Origin: Pelomonas dachongensis
GTDB lineage: Bacteria; Pseudomonadota; Gammaproteobacteria; Burkholderiales; Burkholderiaceae_C
DNA length: 64,000 nucleotides
Direction: 5' to 3'
Assembly (NCBI RefSeq): GCF_043555865.1
Contig: NZ_JBIGHY010000013.1
Span: 1-64,000 of the forward strand
In this document: positions 1 through 7,417 of the stretch, one piece after another
How positions within the stretch are numbered: the stretch's first letter is position 1
How the letters are laid out: every line of letters starts with the position of its first letter
The notes under the pieces: model-generated
The model's input: only the letters and a program-made list of their open reading frames with translations
Told to the model about the DNA's origin: nothing
The model's database searches: none
Program-made: the position numbers and the translations under genes

Positions 1-2
1 TG

Positions 3-197
3 CGAACCCTCCAACTCAAACAGTGGAAATGCGGCACCACCATCTACCGGGAACTGCTTGGTCTGGGGGCTCCACCGCAGGTTGCAAGACGGGTGGCGCC
101 GAACAGCCGTCACTGGTGGAGAAACAGCGGCAAGGCCCTCAACAGCGTGCTCACCATCGCCCGGTTCGACCGATTGGGGCTACCCCGCCTCTCATGA
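3..197 (+). CDS. ltrA: Group II intron reverse transcriptase/maturase, C-terminal fragment
   Basis: Open from the window edge to a TGA at 195-197, 64 residues. The sequence has the hallmark C-terminus of group II intron maturases: QLKQWKCGTTIYRELLGLG, then SRHWWRNSGKALN and a final FDRLGLPRL. In full-length proteins this segment belongs to the maturase and DNA-binding region that aids intron splicing and retrohoming. The stop codon is followed within 13 bases by intron domain V, the usual arrangement. Only the tail is visible, so whether the RT is intact is unknown. Confidence 0.85.
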   Translation, partial: RTLQLKQWKCGTTIYRELLGLGAPPQVARRVAPNSRHWWRNSGKALNSVLTIARFDRLGLPRLS

Positions 198-209
198 CCT
201 CAAACTCTC

Positions 210-285
210 GAACCGCCAGGTGCGGACCCGCATGCCGGTGGTGCGGCAGGGGCGTCTCCGATGATTGGAGGCCCCCTATGCCGAT
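210..285 (+). ncRNA. Group II intron domains V and VI
   Basis: Domain V folds as ACCGCC (212-217) pairing with GGTGGT (237-242), with an inner stem around the ACC loop (TGCG with CGCA). Domain VI pairs GGGGC (249-253) and CTCC (256-259) with GGAG (267-270) and GCCCC (271-275). It is followed by CTATGCCGAT, in which A278 sits seven bases before the presumed 3' splice site and is the likely branch-point adenosine. The pairings were read by eye. Confidence 0.8.
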
Positions 286-303
286 TTGAGCTCTACTGAC
301 GGC

Positions 304-591
304 ATGAGAAGCACAGTCCTCCTGAGCGTCAGCCTGCTGCTGGCTGCCTGCGCCACGCCCGCCTGGGTGAACCCCAAGAACCCTCAGGCCGACCTGCAGG
401 CCGATCTGGCCGCCTGCGACGCCGACGTGCAGCGCCAGGCGCGACTGGGCCAGATGATGAATGCCGGCAGCCGCAGCTGCATGGACGGCCAGACCTGCGC
501 GGCGCTGGAGCAGACCCAGGCCATCCAGGCCAGCGCGGAGGCCGTCGGCGCGCAAAAGCGCTGCATGGCTGCGCGCGGCTGGCGGCAATAG
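304..591 (+). CDS. Small putative lipoprotein
   Basis: 95 residues starting at ATG 304; longer upstream starts would reach back toward the intron end and spoil the signal peptide. The N-terminus (MRSTVLLSVSLLLAAC) is a lipoprotein signal with a lipobox ending at Cys16. The mature part is small and polar, with several Cys residues (AACDAD, RSCMDG, TCAAL, KRCMAARGW) and a C-terminal GW motif common in small proteobacterial lipoproteins. Predicted to be anchored to the envelope. No enzymatic family is recognised. The group II intron ends about 18 bases upstream of the start, so native upstream signals may have been displaced. Confidence 0.75.
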   Translation: MRSTVLLSVSLLLAACATPAWVNPKNPQADLQADLAACDADVQRQARLGQMMNAGSRSCMDGQTCAALEQTQAIQASAEAVGAQKRCMAARGWRQ

Positions 592-604
592 AGTTGTAGT
601 TCGG

Positions 605-1615
605 TCAGCCTGCGGCCCATTGGCCCGGCGCCAGGCCGGTCCAGCGCTTGAACGAGCGGCGGAAGTTGGCGCCGTCGAAATAGCCCAGCGCCTGCGCCAC
701 CGCATCGCGGCCCTGGCCGCGCGGGCCCAGAAGGTAGAGCGCCACCAGCGTGCGCACGCGGTCCACCTCGGCCTGGTAGTGCGTACCATGGCGGGCCAGC
801 CGGCGCTTGAAGGTGGCCGGGCTCATGCCGGCTTCGGCCGCCAGCGCTTCCAGGCTGGGCGGCGCGGCGATCTGCGCGAGCAGCCGGTCGCTCAAGCCCG
901 CCAGCAGCCCGCGGCGCAGCGCCTGCGGGTCTGCCTCGCGGGCCAGCGCGGTCGCGGCCACGCCCGGTGCGGCCGGCCAGCGCACGTCGGCCTGCACCAG
1001 CGGCAGCCGCATGGCGTCCACCTGGCAGCCGAAGTGCAGGGCCGTGCCCAAGTGCACCGCATGCTGGGCGCGGTCGCGCGGCGCGGTGCGGTCGAAGCTG
1101 AAGCGCCAGGGCAGGCGCCGACCCACGCGCCATGCGCACAGGCTGGCGACGGCGCTCATGTGCAGGTCCACGACGAAACCGCGCAGGCCGGCCGGCAGGC
1201 CGCAGGCGTCGGTCCAGACGAGGATCAGCTCCCGCTCGTCCACCAGCAGCCGGGGCGTCAGCAGCGGCGTGAGGCGCCCGGCGTGGCGGCACAGCAGCTG
1301 CAGCAGGTCGACCAGGTTGCCGGCCTGCAGCAGCGCCTGGCTGGCCAGGCCGTAGTGGCCGGGCAGCAGCAACTGACCCAGTGCGAAGGCGCTGTCGGCG
1401 CCGGCCTCGCGCAGCGGGGCGATCAGGTTGAGCAACTCGCGCGGCGAGATCAGCGGCTGTGCCGGCCGCGGCAGGGCGATGCCGCGGTGGTGTGCGAACT
1501 CGGCCAGCAGCGCGGCATGGTCGGTCGCCGGCAGGCAATCGGTGTCGATCTCGTACGGCGGCAGTGCCAGTGCCGTGCCCCGCAGCATGTCAAGCTGGGA
1601 CTGCAGCGCCGTCAT
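605..1615 (-). CDS. AraC-family transcriptional regulator
   Basis: 336 residues. The N-terminal two-thirds resembles the ligand-binding region of OruR/ArgR-like AraC regulators (Arabinose_bd type). The last 90 or so residues are the AraC helix-turn-helix pair, visible in PPSLEALAAEAGMSPATFKRR and the second helix with ALGYFDGANFRRSFKRWTG, the classic AraC signature. The start ATG at 1615 overlaps the stop of the upstream GGDEF-like gene by 4 bp (ATGA), so the two are probably translationally coupled and work in one circuit. The ligand and regulon are not evident. The gene ends 13 bp from the convergent lipoprotein gene. Confidence 0.88.
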   Translation of the reverse strand: MTALQSQLDMLRGTALALPPYEIDTDCLPATDHAALLAEFAHHRGIALPRPAQPLISPRELLNLIAPLREAGADSAFALGQLLLPGHYGLASQALLQAGNLVDLLQLLCRHAGRLTPLLTPRLLVDERELILVWTDACGLPAGLRGFVVDLHMSAVASLCAWRVGRRLPWRFSFDRTAPRDRAQHAVHLGTALHFGCQVDAMRLPLVQADVRWPAAPGVAATALAREADPQALRRGLLAGLSDRLLAQIAAPPSLEALAAEAGMSPATFKRRLARHGTHYQAEVDRVRTLVALYLLGPRGQGRDAVAQALGYFDGANFRRSFKRWTGLAPGQWAAG

Positions 1616-2511
1616 GGTTGTTGCAGCAGGTCGAGTAGCACCTGCTCGGGCGGCTGCGTGCCGGTGGTGGCGCGCAGCGTGGTGTGCACGGGCAGGCGAT
1701 TGCCGGGGCGCAGGTTCAACGCGGCCAGCGCGGCCTGCAGCTCGCTGAGCCGTGTCTCACCCTCCGCCGTGCCGCAGTCGGGCAGCAGCACGACGAAGCG
1801 GTCGCCCGCATAGCGGCAAAGCAGGTCGCCGTCGCGCAGGTTCAGCGCCAGCGTGAGGCCGGCGGCTTCCAGCGCGCGGTCGGCGGCCTGGATGCCGTGC
1901 TGGCGCACGAAGCCGTCGAAGCCGTCCAGCCCCAGCATGGCGACACAGCCGGCGCGGCCCAGGTCGCGCTGCAGCTGGATCTGCTGCGCCATGTAGCCAG
2001 CATCGGCCAGCTGCGTGACGCGGTCCACGGCGCGGTGGTCGCGGAAGAATCGCTCGCGCTGCGCCAGCTGGCGGTTCAGCACCCGCTGCTCCTGGCGCCA
2101 ATGGTGCAGGCCCACGGTCAGCAGCGCCATGCCCAGTGGCGTCAGCGCCTCCAGCGCGTTGTCCCAGATCATGGCCTTGGGCAGGCGCCAGATCTCGTCC
2201 AGCGTGTCCACCCACTCGCCAATGAGCATGGCCGCCAGGCCCAGCACCAGCCAGCTCGTCACACGGCCCGCTGGGCGGCTGCCGCGCACGTAGACCAGCC
2301 ACACGCCCACCATGACGGCCGTGCCGCCTTCGCTGCCCAGGTCCATCCAGTGCCACTCGGCCAGCGGCTTGAGCGTGCCCAGCGTTGCGAAGGCCAGCAC
2401 CAGCGCGGCCACCAGCGTGGCCAGCAGCGGGTAGAACAGCTCGTGCGCAAGCAGCGGAAGCGGCCGGTCGGCAACGGCGGCGGGCAGAGTCAGGCGTGGC
2501 ATGGCGGCCAT
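1612..2511 (-). CDS. Membrane-bound GGDEF-like protein with degenerate active site
   Basis: 299 residues from ATG 2511; longer starts reach antisense into the TonB receptor gene and lose the hydrophobic N-terminus. Residues 20-155 contain about four to five membrane spans (such as FYPLLATLVAALVLAF, TSWLVLGLAAMLIGEW and LTPLGMALLTVGL). A short coiled linker (QEQRVLNRQLAQRERFF) leads into a GGDEF-type fold of about 150 residues. The signature loop reads AGDRF at 235-239 instead of GG(D/E)EF. The first Gly and the catalytic acidic residue are replaced, so diguanylate cyclase activity is doubtful and a sensory or GTP-binding role is possible. It precedes the AraC regulator with a 4-bp overlap. 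Confidence 0.75.
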   Translation of the reverse strand: MAAMPRLTLPAAVADRPLPLLAHELFYPLLATLVAALVLAFATLGTLKPLAEWHWMDLGSEGGTAVMVGVWLVYVRGSRPAGRVTSWLVLGLAAMLIGEWVDTLDEIWRLPKAMIWDNALEALTPLGMALLTVGLHHWRQEQRVLNRQLAQRERFFRDHRAVDRVTQLADAGYMAQQIQLQRDLGRAGCVAMLGLDGFDGFVRQHGIQAADRALEAAGLTLALNLRDGDLLCRYAGDRFVVLLPDCGTAEGETRLSELQAALAALNLRPGNRLPVHTTLRATTGTQPPEQVLLDLLQQP

Positions 2512-2682
2512 CGTATGAACAGCGTGTGACAGCGTGGCGAAGTGGTGGCGGGGGAGTCGCAACGGCTCATGTGCGCTGCGCCGGCTGCGCTGGTCAGCGT
2601 TTGTGACGGTGTTGTCAAACGGGCGCCATGGCGGCTCGCGAGCATGGTGGCCATTCGCTACTTCGCTACTTTGCCCCCCGCC

Positions 2683-5154
2683 ATGCACTACAAGAAACTC
2701 CCGCTGGCCCTGTCGCTGGGCCTCGCGTTCGCCGCCCAGGCCCAGACGGCGGCCAAGCCAGAACAGCTCGACACCATCGTCGTCACCGGCCAGCGCGCCA
2801 GCCTGCAGTCGGCGCTGGACAAGCAGCGTGAGGCACAGGGCGTTCTCAGCGTCGTGCATGCCGACGGCATCGGCCAGCTGCCCGACGGCAACGCGGCCGA
2901 AGCGCTAGCCCGCCTGCCGGGCGTCACGCTGGAGCGCGACCAGGGGGAGGGCCGCTTCGTGCGCGTGCGCGGTCTGGGCTCGGACTACAACACCATCAGC
3001 ATCAACGGCGCTACCGTGCCTGCCTCCGAGGCGGGCCGGCGCGCGCCGGGGCTGGACGTGGTGCCGGCCGGGCTGATCCGCTCGCTGGAAGTTCACAAGA
3101 CGCTGACGCCCGACATGGACGCGAGCAGCTTGGGAGGCAGCGTGGGCGTCAACACGCTGACCGCCTTCGACGTGAAGGGCCGTCTGCTCAGCATCGACCT
3201 GGGCGCCAACCACGACGCCAACCTGGGCGCCACAAAGCCACGCCTGGGGGCAACCTACGCGGACCGCTTCGCCGGCGGCAAGCTGGGCGTGGCGCTCGCC
3301 GTGTCGCGTGACGAGCGCCGCTTTGCCAGCGACAACGTCGAGACCGGCGGTGCCTGGGAAGATGATGGCAAGCTGGAAGAGCTGGAGCTGCGCCGCTACA
3401 CCATCCTGCGCTCGCGCACCGGCGCGGCGATGAGTCTGGACTGGCGCCCGGCGCCCGGCCAGCGGCTCTACCTGCGCGGCTTTGCCAGCCGCTTCACCGA
3501 CGACGAGCAGCGCCAGGCGCTGGCCGTCGAGTTCGAGGAGGCGCAGGCGCCGGGCGAGCTGGGCGACGGCACCGTGGTGCGCAGCCTGAAGGCGCGCAAG
3601 GAGACCGCCCGCACCGCCTCGCTGGCGCTGGGCGGCAGCCTGGACATCGCCGGTTGGCAGCTCGGCGCCGAGGCCGGCATGGGCCGCGCCGAGGAGCGCA
3701 CGCCCGAGGGGCTGGCGGGTGCCAAGTTCGAAGCCGACTTCTCCGGGTTGGGCTTCAGCGACAGCCGTCGTCCGCTGCTGCAAGGCCCTGGCGCGCTGCG
3801 CCAGGCAGCGGCCTACGAGCTGGACGAGGTGGAGGTGGAAGACTCGCGTGCCCGCGACCATGTGCGTCATCTGAAGCTGGACCTGAAGCGCAACGTCGAG
3901 GTGGCGGGCGGCGACGGCGTGGAGCTCAAGGCCGGGGCCAAGGCCACGCGCCGGCACAAGGACAACCAGCAGGAGACCTACAAGCTGGACAGCGACTTGT
4001 TGGGCGAACCCAGCCTGGCCGATGTGGTCGGCGGCGGCAATGTCAGCTACCCGTGGGGCGGCAGCTTCGGGCCCGCAGCCGATGCCGGCAAGTTGCGCGC
4101 GTTGAGGCGCGGTGTGAACCTGGCCGAAGGGCGTGATGACGAGGATTCGCTGGTTGGCGACGTTGACCTCAAGGAGCACGTCGACGCAGCCTACGCGCAG
4201 GCGACGTGGGAGCGCGGCGGCTTCCAGCTGCTGGGCGGCTTGCGCATGGAGCGCATCACCTTCAAGGCGCGTGGCAACGGCCTGGTGGCCGGCGACGTGC
4301 AGCCGGTCAGCGTGGACACGCGCAGCACCCACTGGCTGCCGGCGCTACTGCTGCGTCAGGACCTCGGCGGCCAGCTGCTGCTGCGCGCAGCGCTGACGAA
4401 CTCGCTGGTGCGGCCCAGCTTCGATCAGCTGTCGCCCGGCAGGGTGGTGGACGGCGACGAGGCCGAGCTGGGTAACCCGAATCTGAAGCCGCTGCGCTCG
4501 CGAAACCTGGACTTCGGCGTCGAGCAGGGCCTGGGCCGCGACGGCACGCTGTCGGCCTTCGCGTTCACGAAGCGCATCCGCGACTTCGTGTTCCAGACCG
4601 ACCTGGCCGGCACGCCGGGCTGGGAGAACTTCGGCCAGGTCAACACCTTCGCCAACGGCGACAGCGCCAGATTGCACGGCGTGGAGCTGGCGTACGCGCA
4701 GGCGCTGCGCAGCCTGCCGGCGCCGTTCAACGGCCTGATCGTCGGCGCGAACGCCAGCTTCGTGCGCTCGAAGGCGCGCGTCGGCGGGTATGAAGATGGC
4801 GTGTGGAAGAGCCGCGAGATCAGCCTGCCCAGCCAGTCGGACCGCAGCTTCAACCTCAGCCTCGGTTGGGAGGGGCAGGGCCTGTCCATGCGGCTGGCGC
4901 TGAACCAGCAGTCGTCCTACCTGCTGGAAGTGCGCGACGTGTTCGACGCCGCCAAAGACCTGCGCGTGGATGGCCAGAAGCGGCTGGACTTCTCGATGAA
5001 ATACGCGGTCGGCAAGCAGCTGGAAGTCAGCTTCGAGGCCGCCAACCTGACCAACCAGGCCTACTACGTCTACCAGGCCAACCCGGCCCAGAATGCGCAG
5101 TACGAGCGTTATGGCCGCAGCTTCAAGCTGGGTATGAAGTGGAGCCTGAACTGA
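2683..5154 (+). CDS. TonB-dependent outer-membrane receptor (phytase-linked)
   Basis: 823 residues from ATG 2683, where a signal peptide begins (LPLALSLGLAFAAQAQ); upstream in-frame codons add no signal sequence. The mature N-terminus carries a TonB-box-like segment (LDTIVVTGQR). A plug domain follows with DGNAAEALARLPGVTLER and VRVRGLGSDYN, the form typical of the Xanthomonas/Caulobacter TonB receptor group. A long beta-barrel ends at YGRSFKLGMKW. It probably imports phytate-derived or metal-chelated substrate across the outer membrane using TonB energy. Its stop overlaps the phytase start (TGATG), a pairing seen in other proteobacteria. Specificity is inferred from that neighbour. Confidence 0.88.
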   Translation: MHYKKLPLALSLGLAFAAQAQTAAKPEQLDTIVVTGQRASLQSALDKQREAQGVLSVVHADGIGQLPDGNAAEALARLPGVTLERDQGEGRFVRVRGLGSDYNTISINGATVPASEAGRRAPGLDVVPAGLIRSLEVHKTLTPDMDASSLGGSVGVNTLTAFDVKGRLLSIDLGANHDANLGATKPRLGATYADRFAGGKLGVALAVSRDERRFASDNVETGGAWEDDGKLEELELRRYTILRSRTGAAMSLDWRPAPGQRLYLRGFASRFTDDEQRQALAVEFEEAQAPGELGDGTVVRSLKARKETARTASLALGGSLDIAGWQLGAEAGMGRAEERTPEGLAGAKFEADFSGLGFSDSRRPLLQGPGALRQAAAYELDEVEVEDSRARDHVRHLKLDLKRNVEVAGGDGVELKAGAKATRRHKDNQQETYKLDSDLLGEPSLADVVGGGNVSYPWGGSFGPAADAGKLRALRRGVNLAEGRDDEDSLVGDVDLKEHVDAAYAQATWERGGFQLLGGLRMERITFKARGNGLVAGDVQPVSVDTRSTHWLPALLLRQDLGGQLLLRAALTNSLVRPSFDQLSPGRVVDGDEAELGNPNLKPLRSRNLDFGVEQGLGRDGTLSAFAFTKRIRDFVFQTDLAGTPGWENFGQVNTFANGDSARLHGVELAYAQALRSLPAPFNGLIVGANASFVRSKARVGGYEDGVWKSREISLPSQSDRSFNLSLGWEGQGLSMRLALNQQSSYLLEVRDVFDAAKDLRVDGQKRLDFSMKYAVGKQLEVSFEAANLTNQAYYVYQANPAQNAQYERYGRSFKLGMKWSLN

Positions 5155-6728
5155 TGCACCGCCTGTTGTTGACCCTGGCACTCGCTGCCTGTGCGACCTT
5201 CCCTGGTGGCGTGCAGGCTGAGCGCTTCGTGCTGGCCAAGACGGCGTTGGAGCTGCATGACGACGCCGGCCGCACGCTCGCCCGCTACGCGATCCGCGCC
5301 AAGCACATGGATCAGCGCAGTGACGATGGCCGGTTCGCCGTGCTGCAGGACGCCGACAGCGGCCGCATCGAGCTGTGGCGCGCCGCCGCCGGCCAGCTGC
5401 AGCGCGAGGCCGCCTGGCCCGCGCCGGCGCTGGAGGTGGAGCAGCTGTGCCTGCACCGCGACGCGCAAGGCCTGCTGCAGCTGTTCCTGCTGGGCAACGA
5501 GGGCTTGTCGGAGCAATGGCTGATCGACGGTCGGCGTGCGCTGCCGGTGCAGCGCCTGGCCACGCCGTTCGAGCCTAGCGCCTGCCGCGTGCGCGATGGT
5601 GAGGCGACGCTGTATGTGGCCGAGCCGGGCGTCGGCCTATGGGCGCTGTCGGCCAACGCCGAGCGGCCTGGCCGCCGCCTGCTGCTGGCGGAGCCGCAGC
5701 TGGGCGAGAAGTCGCTGAACGGGCGTCTGGATGCTTGGCTGGCCGAACACCCGGCCGCGGCACCGGCGGCGCGCCATCCGGTCGTGATGCCGATGGGCCA
5801 GACCCAGCCGATGCGCGAGGTCGGCGACGCGGCCGATGACCCGGCCATCTGGGTGCACCGCTCGCGCGGCGCGCAGAGCCTCATCCTCGCCACCGACAAG
5901 AAGCGCGGCCTGGCTGTCTACGGCCTGGACGGCCGCGAGCGTCAGTTCCTGCCAGTGGGCCGCATCAACAACGTGGACCTGCGCCAGGGCCTGGTCTACG
6001 GCGGCCGCCAGCTGGATCTGGCGGTCGCCACGCAGCGCGACGAGGCCGGGCTGGTGCTGTTCGGCATCTCGCCGGGCGGGCGGGTGAGCGAACTGGCGCG
6101 GCTGAAGACGACGCTGGACGACATCTACGGCGTCTGCGTGGGCCGCAATGCCGACGGCGGGCTGGACGTGTTTCCCAACGACAAGGACGGGCGCGTGCAG
6201 CGGCTGCGGTTGAAGCTGGCAGGCAAGACCTGGAACGTCGAGCCGGTCGGCGAGTTCCGGCTGGACAGCCAGCCCGAAGGCTGTGTCGTCGACGAGGCGA
6301 ACCAGGCCTTGTTCGTCGGCGAGGAAAAACGCGGCATCTGGCGCGTCGACCTGGGCGGGGAGGGCAGCAAGCCAGCGCTGGTCATCACCGCCGGCCCGGG
6401 CCTGATGCCGGACGTGGAAGGCCTCGCCATCCACCCGGGGCGCGGCTGGCTGGTGGTGTCGTCGCAGGGCAGCGACTCGTTCGCCGTCTACGACATCCGG
6501 CCGCCGTTCGCGCAGCGCGGCACCTTCGCCATCGGCACGAACGCGGCGCTGGGCATCGACGGCGTGTCCGAGACCGATGGCCTTGACCTGACGCCTGCCA
6601 ACCTGGGCGGCCCGTACGCCGACGGCGTGCTGGTCGTGCAGGACGGCCACAAGCGCCTGCCGCACGGGCCGCAGAACTTCAAGCTGGTGCCGTGGCGCGA
6701 CGTGGAGAAGGCAGTGCAGGCCCGCTGA
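5154..6728 (+). CDS. Beta-propeller (3-)phytase, exported, dual-domain form
   Basis: 524 residues, starting at ATG 5154 inside the receptor's stop (TGATG). A signal peptide (HRLLLTLALAACATFPGGVQA) precedes an N-terminal half-propeller of about 170 residues. The C-terminal 320 residues are a full beta-propeller phytase domain, with GDAADDPAIWVH, LATDKKRGLAVYGLDG, LDDIYGVCVG, QPEGCVVDE and IDGVSETDGLDL. These acidic loops bind the Ca ions that activate the enzyme. It hydrolyses phytate (inositol hexaphosphate) to lower phosphates in the periplasm or outside. The LAACA stretch could also act as a lipobox, so surface or lipid anchoring is possible. Confidence 0.9.
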   Translation: MHRLLLTLALAACATFPGGVQAERFVLAKTALELHDDAGRTLARYAIRAKHMDQRSDDGRFAVLQDADSGRIELWRAAAGQLQREAAWPAPALEVEQLCLHRDAQGLLQLFLLGNEGLSEQWLIDGRRALPVQRLATPFEPSACRVRDGEATLYVAEPGVGLWALSANAERPGRRLLLAEPQLGEKSLNGRLDAWLAEHPAAAPAARHPVVMPMGQTQPMREVGDAADDPAIWVHRSRGAQSLILATDKKRGLAVYGLDGRERQFLPVGRINNVDLRQGLVYGGRQLDLAVATQRDEAGLVLFGISPGGRVSELARLKTTLDDIYGVCVGRNADGGLDVFPNDKDGRVQRLRLKLAGKTWNVEPVGEFRLDSQPEGCVVDEANQALFVGEEKRGIWRVDLGGEGSKPALVITAGPGLMPDVEGLAIHPGRGWLVVSSQGSDSFAVYDIRPPFAQRGTFAIGTNAALGIDGVSETDGLDLTPANLGGPYADGVLVVQDGHKRLPHGPQNFKLVPWRDVEKAVQAR

Positions 6729-6740
6729 CCTAGAGCGCAG

Positions 6741-6775
6741 CCTTTCACCGCGGGTGAAGAACCCGCCCGGAAAGG
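6741..6775 (+). terminator. Hairpin after the phytase gene (possible terminator, no U-tract)
   Basis: Two stacked stems, CCTTTC/GAAAGG outside and GCGGGT/ACCCGC inside, are separated by a symmetric 3+3 internal loop (ACC/CCG) and closed by GAAGA. It begins 12 bases after the phytase stop. No T-run follows, so it may be a factor-dependent terminator or an mRNA-stabilising hairpin. Confidence 0.45.
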
Positions 6776-6922
6776 TCTGCATTGCCATGACGGATGACGA
6801 GACGCCGCCGGACGACGGCCCGCTGCGGCTGCGGTTGAGCCGCTGCAAGCGGCACCTGTCGCGCGGCCGTGCGGCCTGCTAGGCTCACGCCCGCCAACGG
6901 TGGCGGAACGGGAGCATCAGGC

Positions 6923-7417
6923 ATGGCGGAGTTGACGGTCAATGGCAAGCAGGTGCAGTACGAGGCGGAAGCCGACACGCCACTGCTGTGGGTGCTGCGT
7001 GAGCAGCTGAGCCTCACGGGCACCAAGTACGGCTGCGGTGTCGCGCAGTGCGGCGCTTGCACGGTGCATGTGGACGGCGCGCCGATGCGCAGCTGCGTGA
7101 TGCCGGCCTCCGCGATCACGCCGGCACAGAAGATCACCACCATCGAGGGCTTGTCTCCCGACGCCAGCCACCCGCTGCAGAAGGCCTGGGCGGCGCTGGA
7201 CGTGCCGCAGTGCGGCTTCTGCCAGAGCGGCATGCTGATGGCCGCCGCGGCGCTGCTGAAGGACAAGCCCCGGCCGACCGATGCCGACATCGACGCGGCC
7301 ATGACCAACATCTGCCGCTGCGGCACCTACAACCGCGTGCGCGCCGCCATCCATCTTGCGTCGGGGCGGTTGACGCGCAAGCAGATCCCCATCGTCATCG
7401 AAGGAGGCCAGGCATGA
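6923..7417 (+). CDS. iorA: [2Fe-2S] small subunit of molybdenum hydroxylase (IorA-like)
   Basis: 164 residues from ATG 6923. Ferredoxin-type cluster ligands are C38, C43, C46 and C58. The second [2Fe-2S] domain has C97, C100, C131 and C133 (CGFC...CRCG). This matches the small subunit of isoquinoline-1-oxidoreductase-like enzymes in the xanthine dehydrogenase superfamily, which pass electrons from the Mo centre. There is no signal peptide, so it is probably carried to the periplasm with the Tat-targeted large subunit. Its stop overlaps the large-subunit start by 4 bp (ATGA). The substrate is not determined; aldehydes or N-heterocycles are typical. Confidence 0.88.
   Translation: MAELTVNGKQVQYEAEADTPLLWVLREQLSLTGTKYGCGVAQCGACTVHVDGAPMRSCVMPASAITPAQKITTIEGLSPDASHPLQKAWAALDVPQCGFCQSGMLMAAAALLKDKPRPTDADIDAAMTNICRCGTYNRVRAAIHLASGRLTRKQIPIVIEGGQA

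Larger units (their letters stand above)
1..285 (+). mobile_element. Group II intron, 3' portion (truncated by window edge)
   Basis: The 3' end of a bacterial group II intron: the C-terminus of the intron-encoded reverse transcriptase, followed by RNA that folds as domains V and VI. The intron appears to end at the AT dinucleotide at 284-285, after the typical CTATGCCGAT tail. The 3' exon starts just upstream of a small lipoprotein gene. The catalytic RT domain and the 5' end lie outside the window, so completeness and target site cannot be judged. Confidence 0.85.

Noticed and set aside
384..1538. Long minus-strand open frame overlapping the AraC gene
   Set aside because: Arg/Ala/Pro-rich translation with no family features; a GC-rich shadow of the AraC regulator in another frame.
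2905..4332. 475-codon minus-strand frame antisense to the TonB receptor
   Set aside because: Low-complexity His/Gln/Val/Ala composition typical of antisense GC-rich frames; the plus-strand receptor is clearly the gene.
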